Shown here one piece after another: positions 23,289-32,298 of a stretch of DNA of 42,642 nt. Position numbers and translations under genes: made by a program. The DNA is from Cellulomonas cellasea (GTDB taxonomy: Bacteria > Actinomycetota > Actinomycetes > Actinomycetales > Cellulomonadaceae): the NCBI RefSeq assembly GCF_030372105.1, contig NZ_JAUDBQ010000023.1:1-42642 (forward strand). The letters run 5' to 3'. A model generated the notes under the pieces. It searched no databases. It had not been told where the DNA came from and worked only from the letters and a program-made list of their open reading frames with translations. Positions within the stretch are counted from its first letter, which is position 1. Each line of letters begins with the position of its first letter.

Positions 23289-23909
23289 ATGCAGTCGTAC
23301 GACGTCAAGAAGGCGCTCCCCGGGCTCTACGCGCCGAAGCCCGGCGACTTCCAGGTGGTGGACGTCCCGGAGATGGCGTTCTTGATGCTCGACGGGCACG
23401 GCGACCCGAACACCTCCGAGGCCTACCGGGACGCGATCGAGGCGCTGTACACCGCGTCCTACGCCGTGCGCGCGGTCGCCAAGGCGCAGGTGGAGACGGT
23501 GCACACCGTCGGCCCGCTGGAGGGGCTGTGGTCGGCCGACGATCCCGCGGCCTTCCGCGCCCGCGACAAGGCGGCGTGGGACTGGACGATGATGATCCAC
23601 CAGCCGGACTGGATCACCGTCGAGATGGTCGACGAGGCGCTGGCGACAGCCCGGAAGAAGAAGGGGCTGCCGGCGCTGGACCTGGTGAGGTTCGAGCGGT
23701 ACGACGAGGGTCGCGGCGTGCAGATCCTGCACGTCGGGTCCTATGACGACGAGGCGCCGACGCTCGAGCGGTTGCATCAGGAGTACATGCCGACGCATGG
23801 GCTCGACTTCAACGGCCGCCATCACGAGGTCTACCTGTCCGACGCGCGCAAGACCGAGCCCGCGAAGTTGCGGACGGTGCTGCGGCAGCCGGTGCGGCCG
23901 CGCGGCTGA
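23289..23909 (+). CDS. GyrI-like small-molecule-binding domain protein
   Basis: The 206-aa protein matches the stand-alone GyrI-like family. It has a conserved N terminus (YDVKKALPGLYAPKPGDFQVVDVPEMAFLMLDGHGDPN), a central segment FERYDEGRGVQILHVGSYDDEAPTL, and LHQEYMPTHGLDFNGRHHEVYLSDARKT near the end. The fold binds small molecules, and the conserved Glu-rich strand usually forms the pocket. No DNA-binding domain is fused. AGGAG lies just before the ATG, which supports this start over longer frames. Ligand is unknown. Confidence 0.85.
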   Translation: MQSYDVKKALPGLYAPKPGDFQVVDVPEMAFLMLDGHGDPNTSEAYRDAIEALYTASYAVRAVAKAQVETVHTVGPLEGLWSADDPAAFRARDKAAWDWTMMIHQPDWITVEMVDEALATARKKKGLPALDLVRFERYDEGRGVQILHVGSYDDEAPTLERLHQEYMPTHGLDFNGRHHEVYLSDARKTEPAKLRTVLRQPVRPRG

Positions 23910-23914
23910 GTCGC

Positions 23915-23941
23915 CAGCCGCGCGGCCCTCCGGAGCGGCTG
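23915..23941. terminator. bidirectional hairpin between the GyrI-like and alkaline phosphatase genes
   Basis: CAGCCGC (23915-23921) and GCGGCTG (23935-23941) are perfect 7-bp arms between two convergent genes whose stops are about 30 bases apart. Confidence 0.4.
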
Positions 23942-25243
23942 CTACCGCCCGCCGCGCATGGCCTTGAGGATCACGTCGTGCACGTTGGTCGAGTGCTGCG
24001 CCCGGGCCAGCAACTCCGCCGACGGGCCTTGTGCTGTCAGCGGGGTCGCGGCGCCGGTGTGGGAACCGGTCGTCCAGTCGATGGTGAACTGCAGGTTGGA
24101 CCCGGCGATGGGGAACGGCCCGTCCTCGCTGGACTGCAGAACGTCGGGGCTGGTGCTGCCGGTGTCGGTGGACTCGTCGTCGGGGTCGACGTTCTCGATG
24201 GCGAGGCCGCCGGTCTCGTGGTCGCCGACGACGACGATGAGCGTGTTGCGGTTCTTGGCCGCGAACTCGGTGATCAGCGCGACCGTCTCGTCGAGGGCCT
24301 GGCCGGCTTTGATCGTCAGGCCCGCGTTGTTGTTGTGCTCCATCTCGTCGATGCCCTCCTCCTCGACGAGCAGGAAGAAGCCCTGCCGGTCGCGGGAGAG
24401 CACGTCGAGCGCCTTCTGCGTCATGTCCCGCAGCGGCACCACCGGGTCGTAGACATCGCCCTCGCCCTCGGGGGCCTGCTGGAACATCTCCTCGTTGGCG
24501 AACAACCCGAGCAGGCGCTTCGCCTTGGTGGCGGCGAGCTCCTCGGGGGTGCTGACGTACGTGTACCCGGTCTCCTGGGCGCGCGTGATGAGGTTCCCGA
24601 TGGTGCTCTTGCTGACCTCGGGCGGGGTGTCCGCGGGGTTGTCCGGGTAGGCGCCCACGTCGCCGACAGGCAGCCACCAGTCCTCGCCGCCGCCGAGGAT
24701 GACGTCGGGGCGGGAGTCGTCGATGTACTGCCGGGCGATCTCGCTCTGGTCGCTCCGGTTGGGCACATGCGCGCCGAACGAGCCGGGTGTGGCGTCGGTG
24801 ACCTGCGCGGTCGTGACGAGCCCGGTCGCCTTGCCCAGCGCCTTCGCGTCCTCGAGCAGGGTCGTGACGGGGTTGCCGTCCAGGTCGACCCCGATGGCGC
24901 CGTTGTAGGTGCGCACGCCGGTCGAGAACGCGGTGGCCGACGCGGCCGAGTCTGTGACGGCGTCCTCGGTGTCCGCTGAGTCGGTGTACGTCCAGCCGGC
25001 GTAGCGGAGCGCGTCCATCGCGAGTTGCCCGTCCTGGCCGACGGTGGCCAGGCGGATGGCGTCCCGCGCGGCGATGCTCATGCCGTCGCCGACGATGAGG
25101 ATGACGTTCTTAGCGGTCTGCCCGCCGCTGCCGTGGTCGCCGCCTCCGCGGTCCCCCTGTGCGCCGCCGGCCAGCAGCCCCACGATGAGGGCCGCCGTTC
25201 CCGCGCCGCCTATCAGTGCGTGTCGTGAGTCGAAGAGTCGCAT
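23942..25243 (-). CDS. phoA: alkaline phosphatase, PhoA family, exported
   Basis: The 433-aa secreted enzyme hydrolyses phosphomonoesters outside the membrane. A signal helix covers about residues 9-30. The catalytic Ser is Ser99 in TDSAAS. Metal ligands by alignment to E. coli PhoA are Asp53 (VGDGMS), Glu294, Asp299 and His303 (VEEEGIDEMEH), Asp341 and His342 (GDHETGG) and His395 (SHTG). All positions are present, so the enzyme should be active. AGGGGG lies 8 bases before the ATG. It is expected to respond to phosphate limitation; a GTTCACC-containing inverted repeat just upstream is a weak candidate site. Confidence 0.92.
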   Translation of the reverse strand: MRLFDSRHALIGGAGTAALIVGLLAGGAQGDRGGGDHGSGGQTAKNVILIVGDGMSIAARDAIRLATVGQDGQLAMDALRYAGWTYTDSADTEDAVTDSAASATAFSTGVRTYNGAIGVDLDGNPVTTLLEDAKALGKATGLVTTAQVTDATPGSFGAHVPNRSDQSEIARQYIDDSRPDVILGGGEDWWLPVGDVGAYPDNPADTPPEVSKSTIGNLITRAQETGYTYVSTPEELAATKAKRLLGLFANEEMFQQAPEGEGDVYDPVVPLRDMTQKALDVLSRDRQGFFLLVEEEGIDEMEHNNNAGLTIKAGQALDETVALITEFAAKNRNTLIVVVGDHETGGLAIENVDPDDESTDTGSTSPDVLQSSEDGPFPIAGSNLQFTIDWTTGSHTGAATPLTAQGPSAELLARAQHSTNVHDVILKAMRGGR

Positions 25244-25258
25244 CGTTGCTGCCCCCTA

Positions 25259-25279
25259 GGTTGAACGTCGTTGTTCACC
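25259..25279. promoter_or_regulatory. inverted repeat upstream of the alkaline phosphatase, weak PHO-box candidate
   Basis: GGTTGAAC and GTTCACC flank GTCGTT. GTTCACC is the core of the Streptomyces PhoP box, but those sites are direct repeats, not inverted. The site sits only 16 bases before the start codon. Confidence 0.25.
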
Positions 25280-25476
25280 TCGACCTCGCCAGGGCCGTGT
25301 GGGCCCCGCGTTCTCGACCGTACGCCCGTCGTCGGAACGCGCATCCCGAGCGGTGACAGGGCTCAGCTTCGCCGAGTCGGACTCCGTGGCGCATCGTCGT
25401 CTGCGCGAGCGGCGCAGTCAGTGTGGCGACATCGCCGTGACGTGCGTGGCCGCCCATGGGCCTCAGGAAAAGAAAG

Positions 25477-25499
25477 ACCCGGCCCACGAGGGGCCGGGT
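25477..25499 (-). terminator. intrinsic terminator of the NYN gene
   Basis: ACCCGGCCC and GGGCCGGGT are perfect 9-bp arms with a 5-base loop. In the minus direction they are followed by CTTTCTTTT. This is the best-formed intrinsic terminator in the window. Confidence 0.75.
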
Positions 25500-25528
25500 G
25501 CGTTATGCCCAACAGGTTACAGGATCTC

Positions 25529-25544
25529 TGCCCAAGTTTGGGCA
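25529..25544. repeat. 16-bp palindrome TGCCCAA-N2-TTGGGCA
   Basis: Perfect 7-bp arms surround GT, and another copy of TGCCCAA starts at 25506. It lies between the NYN stop and its terminator, so it may be an RNA structure rather than an operator. Confidence 0.35.
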
Positions 25545-25560
25545 TGGGTGCTGGGCGCGT

Positions 25561-26295
25561 TCACCACTTCGGAGGTCGGGTGTAGTGCCCGATCGTGGCC
25601 GGCAACTGATGTGCCGCATAGTCGTCAGCGCTGAGCTTGCGCCACCAGTGCCGTCCGGCGCCGTCTTCCGGCCGGCCGGCAAGATCGCCAGCGAACCGGC
25701 CACCGTGCGGGTTGATGTGACCGACGGGCACACGGGCCCGCGCGAAGTGGACGGGGAACTTGAGGTCTGAATCGTTGGACACGACCACAGCGGCGTCCAC
25801 CGCATCCTGAAGGACGTCGACGAGCAGGTGGGAGGCGACGTTCACATCCGTCCCCTTCTCCTCCTGATGGAGTGTGGACACCATGAAGACTGACTCGCGC
25901 TGCGGTACGCCCAGAGACGACTGGACCATGACTGGCCATTGTGAGGTCACAATCACGGGCGGATCCTTGAGAGTCGCGCCCTTGACTGCGAGGGGACGCG
26001 GGCGGATCCCGACGACGTACTTGCCGTACTCAACGTGGTCCACGCTGCCGGCCGCGAGCAGCGCTTTGAGGTAGACGTCCTGCTCAGCGTGGCCATCGGG
26101 GTTCATTCGCGCATCGATCCGCGCGGTGCAGTACACGATCTTCTCGACCGTCGCGCCGGGCCACGCGCGCTGATCCGCGACGACCTTGGTGACAAGAGAG
26201 CGAACGTCGATCCACTTCCAGCCCGTGGTGCCGGTACATACGTGCTTCGCTCCGTAGTAGAGGTTGTAGCCGTCGATGTACACACCTACCCGCAT
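25561..26295 (-). CDS. NYN-domain (PIN-like) ribonuclease-fold protein
   Basis: The 244-aa protein from the ATG at 26295 starts with [18 protein letters not shown], the hallmark of the NYN domain (first catalytic Asp in IDGYN). A second acidic cluster is [31 protein letters not shown], giving the expected Asp tetrad for Mg-dependent RNA cleavage. The C-terminal part (about 195-244) is a variable tail rich in His and Trp. TACATT lies 7 bases before the ATG, suggesting a leaderless transcript. The gene is isolated between two terminators. NYN proteins act in RNA turnover or defence; which applies here is unknown. Confidence 0.88.
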   Translation of the reverse strand: MRVGVYIDGYNLYYGAKHVCTGTTGWKWIDVRSLVTKVVADQRAWPGATVEKIVYCTARIDARMNPDGHAEQDVYLKALLAAGSVDHVEYGKYVVGIRPRPLAVKGATLKDPPVIVTSQWPVMVQSSLGVPQRESVFMVSTLHQEEKGTDVNVASHLLVDVLQDAVDAAVVVSNDSDLKFPVHFARARVPVGHINPHGGRFAGDLAGRPEDGAGRHWWRKLSADDYAAHQLPATIGHYTRPPKW

Positions 26296-26376
26296 GCGCG
26301 TCAATGTAGCGGGCGCCGAAGCTCGATGGGTGAGGCTGTGAGCGCAGGGGAGCCGGGTCACTTCTCGCCCACACAA

Positions 26377-26418
26377 GGCTCTGCCCCCGCCCGGTGGGAA
26401 CCGGACGGGGGCAGAGCC
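26377..26418 (-). terminator. terminator of the lacI-yicI operon
   Basis: GGCTCTGCCCCCG and CGGGGGCAGAGCC are perfect 13-bp arms, with an inner CCGGT/ACCGG stem. It is 15 bases beyond the yicI stop. The T-tract is poor, but the stem is very stable. Confidence 0.65.
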
Positions 26419-26432
26419 GCCGCAAGAAAGGG

Positions 26433-28754
26433 TCAGGCCAGTCGCGCTGTCCCCGCCTCGGCCGCGACCCGGCGGCCGTCGACGCCCTGCAACGACCAGC
26501 CGTCCGCGGCGTAAGCGGACTCGGCGACGAGGTCCGCCCCGTCCCGGCGCACCGTGAACGCCGCTGTGGACCCGTCGGGCCGCGCGACCTCCACCGTCCG
26601 CGACCAGTCGTCGCCCTCGCCGGGGTGTGCCAGCAGCGTGAGGTCGACCAGGTGGTCGGTGTCGGGCCGGTCCTCCCGCGCGCCGAGGGGGATGACCGCG
26701 CCGGGGCGCAGGTAGACGGGCAGCGAGTCGAACTGGTGCCGCTCACGGCGCCACCCGCCGCCGTCCACGAGCTCGCCGGTGAGCAGGCTCGCCCAGCGGC
26801 CCTCCGGCAGGTAGAGCTCGACGTCGCCCTCGGTGCTGAACACCGGCGCCACGAGCAGGTCCCCGCCGAGCATGTACTGCCGGTCGACGTAGGTGACGGA
26901 CGGGTCGCCGGGGAACTCCAGGAGCATAGGCCGCATGACCGGTGTGCCGGTGGCGTGGGCCTCGCGGCCGGCGCCGAGCAGGTAGGGCATGAGCCGGTTC
27001 TTCAGGCGGGCGAACCGTCGGGCGACGCTGACTGCGCTCTGCTCGTCGGCCTCGTCCTCGCCGAACATCCACGGCACGCGGTAGGAGTCGGAGCCGTGCA
27101 TGCGGCTGTGGCTCGACAGCAGCCCGAACGCCGTCCATCGCTTGAACACGGCGGCGTCCGGGACGCCCTCGAAGCCGCCGATGTCGTGGCTCCAGTAGCC
27201 GAAGCCGCTGAGGGCCAGGGACAGCCCGCCGCGCAGCGTCTCGGCCATCGAGGCGTAGGAGGCCGTGGAGTCGCCGCCCCAGTGCACGGGGAACTGCTGG
27301 CCGCCGGCGCTGGCCGACCGGGCGAAGAGCACGGCCTCGCCCTCGCCGCGCTCCTCGACGAGCACCTCGTGGACCGCCTGGTTGTACAGGTGGGCGTACA
27401 GGTTGTGCATGCGCAGCGGGTCGGAGCCGTCCGCCCAGACGACGTCCACGGGGATCCGCTCGCCGAAGTCCGTCTTGAAGCTGTCGACGCCCTGCCGCAC
27501 CAGCGCCCGCAGCTTGTCCTTGAACCAGGCCGTGGCCTCGGGGCTGGTGAAGTCGATGAGCCCCATGCCCGCCTGCCAGCGGTCCCACTGCCAGACGCTG
27601 CCGTCGGCCCGCTTCACCAGGTAGCCCGCCGCCATGCCCTCGTCGAACAGGGGGGACTGCTGGGCGATGTACGGGTTGATCCACACGCACACCCGCAGGC
27701 CCCGCGCGTGCATCCGCTCGAGCATGCCGTCCGGGTCGGGGAAGACGCGCGGGTCCCACTCGAGGTCGCACCAGTTGAAGTCGCGCATCCAGAAGCAGTC
27801 GAAGTGGAAGACGCTCAGCGGGATGTCGCGCTCGGCCATGCCGTCGATGAAGCTGTTGACGGTCGCCTCGTCGTAGTCAGTGGTGAAGCTCGTGGTGAGC
27901 CACAGCCCGTAGCTCCACGCGGGAACCTCGGCGGGGCGCCCGGTCAGGGCGGTGTACCGCTCCAGGATCGTCTTCGGGTCGGGCCCGTAGATGACGTGGT
28001 ACTCGAGCGTCTCGCCCTCGACGGAGAACTGGACCCGCTCCACAGCCTCGGAGCCCACCTCGAAGGAGACGTGCCCGGGGTCGTTGACGAACACCCCGTA
28101 GCCGCGGTTGGTCAGGTAGAACGGGATGTTCTTGTACGCCTGCTCGCTCGACGTGCCGCCGTCCTCGTTCCAGATGTCGACGGCCTGGCCGTTCTTCGCG
28201 TACGGGCCGAAGCGCTCGCCGAGCCCGTAGACGACCTCGCCGACGCCCAGGTCGAGCTGGGCGAGCATGTAGCCCGTGGCCGGGTTCGTGCGGAGCTGGA
28301 TCGGCCCGCGGTCGATGGCGGCGTCGGGGGCCACCGAGGCCCAGGCCATCGACTTGGCGGCGCTGCGGGTGACGACCTCGTCGCCGGCCTGGAAGCGGAG
28401 CTCGAAGCTGGTCCCGACGTCCAGGTGGGCGGTGAGGGCGCCGCTCGTGAGCTGGCCGTGGCCGTCCTCGACGGTGGCGGTGGGGCGCGCGTCGCCGGCC
28501 ACGTCGAGGTCGAAGCGACGCGGGTCGGGGCGGCCCTTGTGGTGGGTCACGCGCACGGTGATGACGTTGTCCATCGGCGCTGAGAGGACTGTGGTCAGGA
28601 CCGGCTGGTTGAGCGTGGCGCCGCGCGTGGTGATGGTCTTGGTGGGCGCGATCGCGGTGAGCGTGCCGTCGCCGGCGACGATCCGGTCCACCTCACGGGC
28701 GTAGTGCAGCCCCACGCCAGGGCGGGCATGCCAGAAACCATCGGTGAACTTCAT
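26433..28754 (-). CDS. yicI: alpha-xylosidase, GH31 (YicI)
   Basis: The 773-aa enzyme is almost the same length as E. coli YicI (772). It releases alpha-1,6-xylose from isoprimeverose and xyloglucan oligosaccharides. The nucleophile is Asp429 in [10 protein letters not shown] and the acid/base is Asp495 in HWGGDST. Their 66-residue spacing equals that of E. coli Asp416/Asp482. The N-terminal beta-sandwich, the (beta/alpha)8 barrel and the C-terminal beta domains are all present. There is no signal peptide, so substrates must be imported, fitting the divergent ABC importer. The start overlaps the LacI stop (ATGA). Confidence 0.93.
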   Translation of the reverse strand: MKFTDGFWHARPGVGLHYAREVDRIVAGDGTLTAIAPTKTITTRGATLNQPVLTTVLSAPMDNVITVRVTHHKGRPDPRRFDLDVAGDARPTATVEDGHGQLTSGALTAHLDVGTSFELRFQAGDEVVTRSAAKSMAWASVAPDAAIDRGPIQLRTNPATGYMLAQLDLGVGEVVYGLGERFGPYAKNGQAVDIWNEDGGTSSEQAYKNIPFYLTNRGYGVFVNDPGHVSFEVGSEAVERVQFSVEGETLEYHVIYGPDPKTILERYTALTGRPAEVPAWSYGLWLTTSFTTDYDEATVNSFIDGMAERDIPLSVFHFDCFWMRDFNWCDLEWDPRVFPDPDGMLERMHARGLRVCVWINPYIAQQSPLFDEGMAAGYLVKRADGSVWQWDRWQAGMGLIDFTSPEATAWFKDKLRALVRQGVDSFKTDFGERIPVDVVWADGSDPLRMHNLYAHLYNQAVHEVLVEERGEGEAVLFARSASAGGQQFPVHWGGDSTASYASMAETLRGGLSLALSGFGYWSHDIGGFEGVPDAAVFKRWTAFGLLSSHSRMHGSDSYRVPWMFGEDEADEQSAVSVARRFARLKNRLMPYLLGAGREAHATGTPVMRPMLLEFPGDPSVTYVDRQYMLGGDLLVAPVFSTEGDVELYLPEGRWASLLTGELVDGGGWRRERHQFDSLPVYLRPGAVIPLGAREDRPDTDHLVDLTLLAHPGEGDDWSRTVEVARPDGSTAAFTVRRDGADLVAESAYAADGWSLQGVDGRRVAAEAGTARLA

Positions 28755-29815
28755 GGGACGGTGCCTTTCGACTGCGAGCTGGCCCGAGGCGGCCGAGTGG
28801 CGCCGGCGGGAGGGGATGTGGTGTCGCCGAGCTGGAGCTCACAGGGGATGAGCGCCTGGACGAGCGGGGTCGCCGGGTCGTCGAGGCGGTCGACCATCGA
28901 GTCCACGCTGAGCCGGCCGAGCTCGGAGCCCGGGGCGACGAGGGTGCTGACGGGGGGATCGGACATGGCCGCCGCGTCCGCTGAGGTCGCGAGGCCCAGC
29001 ACGGACATGTCGCGGGGGATCGAGCGCCCGTGGGCGGTGAGGCCGGCGAGGAACGTGGGCAGCGCGTCCTCGTTGAGGACGAGCGTCGCGGTGATCTCGG
29101 GATGGTCGCGCAGGAGGTCGGCGGCGGCAGCGCGCCCACCGGCCGGGGTCTGCGGCGCCGAGACGACCACCGGCGTGAGCCCACGGCGGAGCATCCCGCT
29201 CTCGAAGGCCTCGCCCGTGCGCGCGATCGGCCCGTAGCCGACGAGGCGGGGGGAGGCGATCTCGCCGAGCAGCAGCGCGATGTGCTCATGCCCCAGGGCG
29301 GTGAGGTGGTCGAGGCCCGATTCGACGGCCCCGGCGAAGTCCATGTCGACGTACGCCAGGCCGGACGGCTCCGCGGTGCGCCCGATCAGCGCGAACGGGA
29401 GGTCGAGCCGCTGCAGCAGGGGGATGCGGGCGTCCTCGGCGGTGACCTCCATGAGGAGCACGGCGTCGACGAGGCCGCCGGTCACGTACTCCTCGAGCTG
29501 CGCGGGGTCATTGCTCACCGGCCAGAGGACCAGGTTGAACCCGCGGGCGCTCGCGGCCACGGCGGCGCTGGTGAGGACGCCCAGCGCGGTGTTGCCGAGA
29601 CGGTGCTCGAGCGCGGGGAAGACGAGGGCTAGGTTGCGGGTCCGGTTGCTGGCCAGGGCCCGGGCGAGCACGTTCCGGCGGAAGCCGAGCTCGTCCATCG
29701 AGGCCTGGACACGGGCGCGCGTCGCGGCGGAGACCGGCTTGGTCCCGTTGACGACGAACGACACGGTGGCGATGGACACGCCCGCGTGCCGGGCAACCTC
29801 GCGCATGGTGGCCAT
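28751..29815 (-). CDS. LacI-family transcriptional regulator of the xyloside locus
   Basis: The 354-aa protein starts at the ATG at 29815 (MATMREVARHAGVSIATVSFVVNG), preceded 4 bases earlier by GAGGAGG; an ATG at 29836 is less likely. The N-terminal helix-turn-helix (residues 4-25) and hinge (about 45-58, VLARALASNRT) are followed by a periplasmic-binding-like sugar domain (about 60-335). It should repress the divergent importer and its own operon until a xylo-oligosaccharide binds. Two operator-like sites with the expected CG-centred core lie upstream. Confidence 0.92.
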   Translation of the reverse strand: MATMREVARHAGVSIATVSFVVNGTKPVSAATRARVQASMDELGFRRNVLARALASNRTRNLALVFPALEHRLGNTALGVLTSAAVAASARGFNLVLWPVSNDPAQLEEYVTGGLVDAVLLMEVTAEDARIPLLQRLDLPFALIGRTAEPSGLAYVDMDFAGAVESGLDHLTALGHEHIALLLGEIASPRLVGYGPIARTGEAFESGMLRRGLTPVVVSAPQTPAGGRAAAADLLRDHPEITATLVLNEDALPTFLAGLTAHGRSIPRDMSVLGLATSADAAAMSDPPVSTLVAPGSELGRLSVDSMVDRLDDPATPLVQALIPCELQLGDTTSPPAGATRPPRASSQSKGTVP

Positions 29816-29854
29816 GCCGCCTCCTCGATCCGTCATTGGTCGGTGTCGAAGCCC

Positions 29855-29860
29855 ATCATA
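29855..29860 (-). promoter_or_regulatory. -10 element TATGAT of the lacI-yicI promoter
   Basis: TATGAT is on the minus strand about 40 bases before the LacI start, with room for a leader containing GAGGAGG. The -35 is poor. Operator 1 lies in the spacer, so the regulator probably represses itself. Confidence 0.45.
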
Positions 29861-29867
29861 GACAGGA

Positions 29868-29883
29868 GGTAAACCGCTTTGAC
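29868..29883. promoter_or_regulatory. LacI-family operator 1
   Basis: GGTAAACCGCTTTGAC is an imperfect palindrome that matches the second site at all but a few positions. It overlaps the -35 TTGACA of the importer promoter and the spacer of the lacI promoter, ideal for repressing both. Confidence 0.6.
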
Positions 29884-29908
29884 AGTCGCCGCGAGCCGTG
29901 CGTACTCT
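29879..29908 (+). promoter_or_regulatory. promoter of the ABC importer operon
   Basis: A perfect TTGACA (29879-29884) is followed after 18 bases by TACTCT (29903-29908). The binding-protein gene starts at 30075, so the leader is long (about 160 bases) and contains operator 2. Confidence 0.55.
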
Positions 29909-29937
29909 CGCCTCTCACGGCGACTCCCGCGTCTGAC

Positions 29938-29952
29938 GCAAACCGGTTTACC
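29938..29952. promoter_or_regulatory. LacI-family operator 2
   Basis: GCAAACCGGTTTACC has the perfect core AAACCGGTTT. It is centred 69 bases from operator 1, downstream of the likely importer transcription start. The two sites could be bridged by a tetramer or act independently. Confidence 0.65.
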
Positions 29953-30074
29953 GCTGAGCGGCACAATGCGGCGGAGGACGAGTGCGGACTGCCGGGACGG
30001 TAGGTCTTCGCGCCGTTCACCGGTGCGTCGGGCCTGACCTCGACACTTGAATGACTGGCAAAGGAGCTGGAGTC

Positions 30075-31286
30075 ATGAACCGATCTCGAATGATCTCCCT
30101 GGGCGCGACCGCAGGCCTGGCCGCGCTCGCGCTGACCGCCTGCGCGGGCGGCGGATCGTCGTCGGACGGCGGCGCCATCGCGCTGACGCTCACGGACACG
30201 ATGTCCGAGAACAGCGCGCCCATCTACGACGAGATCTACCAGGCGTGCGCCGCCGAGATCGGCGTCACCGTCACCTCGAACCACGTCGCGGGCTCCGGCC
30301 TCATCGCGACGGTGCTGCAGCAGGCCTCGTCCAAGACGCTTCCCGACGTGCTGATGCTCGACAACCCCGACGTCCAGCAGATCGCCGCCTCCGGCGCGCT
30401 GTCGCCGCTGGCCGACCACGGGATCACCGGCGCCGGCTTCCCGGAGGGCGTCCTGTCCGCCGGCACCTACGAGGGCGACCTCTACGGCATCGCGCCGATC
30501 GTGAACTCGCTCGGCCTGTTCTACAACGCCGACATGCTCGCCGAGGCGGGCATCGAGCCGCCCACCACCTGGGACGAGCTCAGTGCGGCCGCCGCGGCGC
30601 TGACCGCCGACGGCCGCTACGGCATCGCGTTCAGCGCGGCCAACAGCTTCGAGGGGACCTGGCAGTTCCTGCCGTTCCTGTGGAGCAACGGCGCCGACGA
30701 GGACGACCTGACCAGTGACGAGGCAGCGGGGGCGCTCGCGTTCGTCGACAGCCTCGTCGCCGACGGATCCGCGTCGGCCAGCGTCGTGGGCTGGTCGCCG
30801 AACGACGTGAACGACCAGTTCATCGCCGGCAAGGCCGCGATGATGATCAACGGCCCCTGGAACATGCCGAGCCTCACAGCGGCCGAGGGCCTGAACTTCG
30901 ACTCCGTGCCGATCCCCGTCCCGAACGCGGGGGATGACGTCGTCGCCCCGCTCGGCGGCGAGACGTTCACCATCCCGCAGACCGGGGACAAGGACCGCAT
31001 GGCCGCCGCGGGCAAGCTCGTCGCCTGCGTCGTCAAGGGCGAGAACCAGCTCACGATGGCGACCCGCCGCGGCGCGGTCCCCTCGGACAGCGCGATGGCC
31101 GAGCAGGCCGCCACGGAGAACCCGCTCGTCGCGGCGTTCGCCGAGACGGTGCAGACCGCGCGGTCCCGCACGGCCCTCCTCGGTGAGGACTGGCCCGCCG
31201 CCGCCACGCAGATCTACACCGCGGTGCAGCTCGCGCTGACGGACAAGTCGACGCCCGAGGAGGCGTGGGCGCAGGCCGCCGGCTGA
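30075..31286 (+). CDS. ABC transporter sugar-binding lipoprotein
   Basis: The 403-aa protein starts at the ATG at 30075 with AAGGAG 8 bases before. The signal (MNRSRMISLGATAGLAALALTACAGG) has the lipobox LTAC, so it is anchored as a lipoprotein. The mature part is a family 1 extracellular solute-binding fold (GLFYNADMLAEAGIEPPTTWDEL, MMINGPWNM, GGETFTIPQT). It should capture xylo- or xyloglucan-oligosaccharides for the two permeases encoded next. The sugar is inferred from the adjacent alpha-xylosidase. Confidence 0.93.
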   Translation: MNRSRMISLGATAGLAALALTACAGGGSSSDGGAIALTLTDTMSENSAPIYDEIYQACAAEIGVTVTSNHVAGSGLIATVLQQASSKTLPDVLMLDNPDVQQIAASGALSPLADHGITGAGFPEGVLSAGTYEGDLYGIAPIVNSLGLFYNADMLAEAGIEPPTTWDELSAAAAALTADGRYGIAFSAANSFEGTWQFLPFLWSNGADEDDLTSDEAAGALAFVDSLVADGSASASVVGWSPNDVNDQFIAGKAAMMINGPWNMPSLTAAEGLNFDSVPIPVPNAGDDVVAPLGGETFTIPQTGDKDRMAAAGKLVACVVKGENQLTMATRRGAVPSDSAMAEQAATENPLVAAFAETVQTARSRTALLGEDWPAAATQIYTAVQLALTDKSTPEEAWAQAAG

Positions 31287-31339
31287 GCCCCGCGTGATCG
31301 CACCATCCGCACCATCTGTTCAAGGGGATCGGATCTGAG

Positions 31340-32290
31340 ATGAGCACCACTGTCGCCGTCGACCCGGCAACGGGCGACCTGAGCCCACAGGGCGCCAGGA
31401 AGCGCGCACGCCGCAGGGAGTCGACGGCGCAGTGGCTGTTCCTCGCCCCCGCGCTCGTCTACGTCATCGTGTTCTTCGGCTATCCCGTCGGCAAGAACTT
31501 CGTGATGGCATTCCAGGACTACTCGACGCGCACATTCTTCACCGGTGAGGCGCCGTGGGTCGGGTTCGATAATTACGTCGAGGTGTTCAGCAGCAACATC
31601 TTCGGCATGACGGTGACGAACACCGTGTTGTTCACCGTCGGGTCGATCATCGGCCAATTCGGCATCGGCTTGGCATTCGCCTTGTTCTTCAAGCGGAAGT
31701 TCCCGCTGAACAATGTGATGCGCTCCATGCTGCTGCTCCCGTGGCTGCTGCCGGTGATCGCCTCCACGTCGGTGTGGAAGTGGATCCTGGACCAGGACAG
31801 CGGCGTGCTGAACCAGGTGCTCCAGGCGCTGAACCTCACGTCCAGCCCGATCCCGTGGCTCGCGGACCCGGACATCGCGCTCCTGTCAGTGGTGCTGGTG
31901 AACGTGTGGCTGGGGATCCCGTTCAACGTCACCCTGCTCTACAGCGGGCTGCAGGACATTCCCGAGGAGCAGTACGAGGCCGCCTCGCTCGACGGGGCGA
32001 CCGGGCTCAAGGCCTTCCGGCACATCACCTGGCCGAGCCTGCGGCCCGTCGTCAACGTCGTGCTCGTCCTCGGCGTGATCTACACGCTCAAGGTCCTCGA
32101 CATCATCCTCGGGCTCACCCGCGGCGGCCCCGCGAACTCGACGCAGACGTTGGCCACCGACTCCTATCACCGGTCGTTCCAGGAGTTCTCCTTCGGCACG
32201 GGGGCCGCGGTCAGCAACATCCTGATCGTCGTGTCCCTCGTGTTCGCCCTCATCTACCTGCGCGTCAACCGTCGCGCTGTCGACGAATAA
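31340..32290 (+). CDS. sugar ABC transporter permease (MalF-like)
   Basis: The 316-aa protein has six membrane helices and the EAA motif EAASLDGATGLKAFRHITWPSLRP (about residues 212-236) that docks the ATPase. It pairs with the MalG-like permease 8 bases downstream. The N terminus (about 1-30) is basic and cytoplasmic. No ATPase is encoded in the operon. Confidence 0.93.
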   Translation: MSTTVAVDPATGDLSPQGARKRARRRESTAQWLFLAPALVYVIVFFGYPVGKNFVMAFQDYSTRTFFTGEAPWVGFDNYVEVFSSNIFGMTVTNTVLFTVGSIIGQFGIGLAFALFFKRKFPLNNVMRSMLLLPWLLPVIASTSVWKWILDQDSGVLNQVLQALNLTSSPIPWLADPDIALLSVVLVNVWLGIPFNVTLLYSGLQDIPEEQYEAASLDGATGLKAFRHITWPSLRPVVNVVLVLGVIYTLKVLDIILGLTRGGPANSTQTLATDSYHRSFQEFSFGTGAAVSNILIVVSLVFALIYLRVNRRAVDE

Positions 32291-32298
32291 GGCTGGTC

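Larger units (their letters stand above)
25244..25560. other. 317-base intergenic region
   Basis: This region holds the upstream region of the alkaline phosphatase gene and the 3' end of the NYN gene. It contains GGTTGAAC-GTCGTT-GTTCACC (25259-25279, loosely like a PHO box), a terminator at 25477-25499 and a 16-bp palindrome at 25529-25544. No gene is seen. Confidence 0.4.

Noticed and set aside
25259-25279. True PHO box for the alkaline phosphatase
   Set aside because: Only one GTTCACC unit is present in the expected form and the pair is inverted, not a direct repeat; kept only as a weak regulatory candidate.
26394-28583. 729-codon plus-strand frame opposite yicI
   Set aside because: It is antisense to a clear GH31 enzyme with both catalytic Asp residues; a result of high GC.
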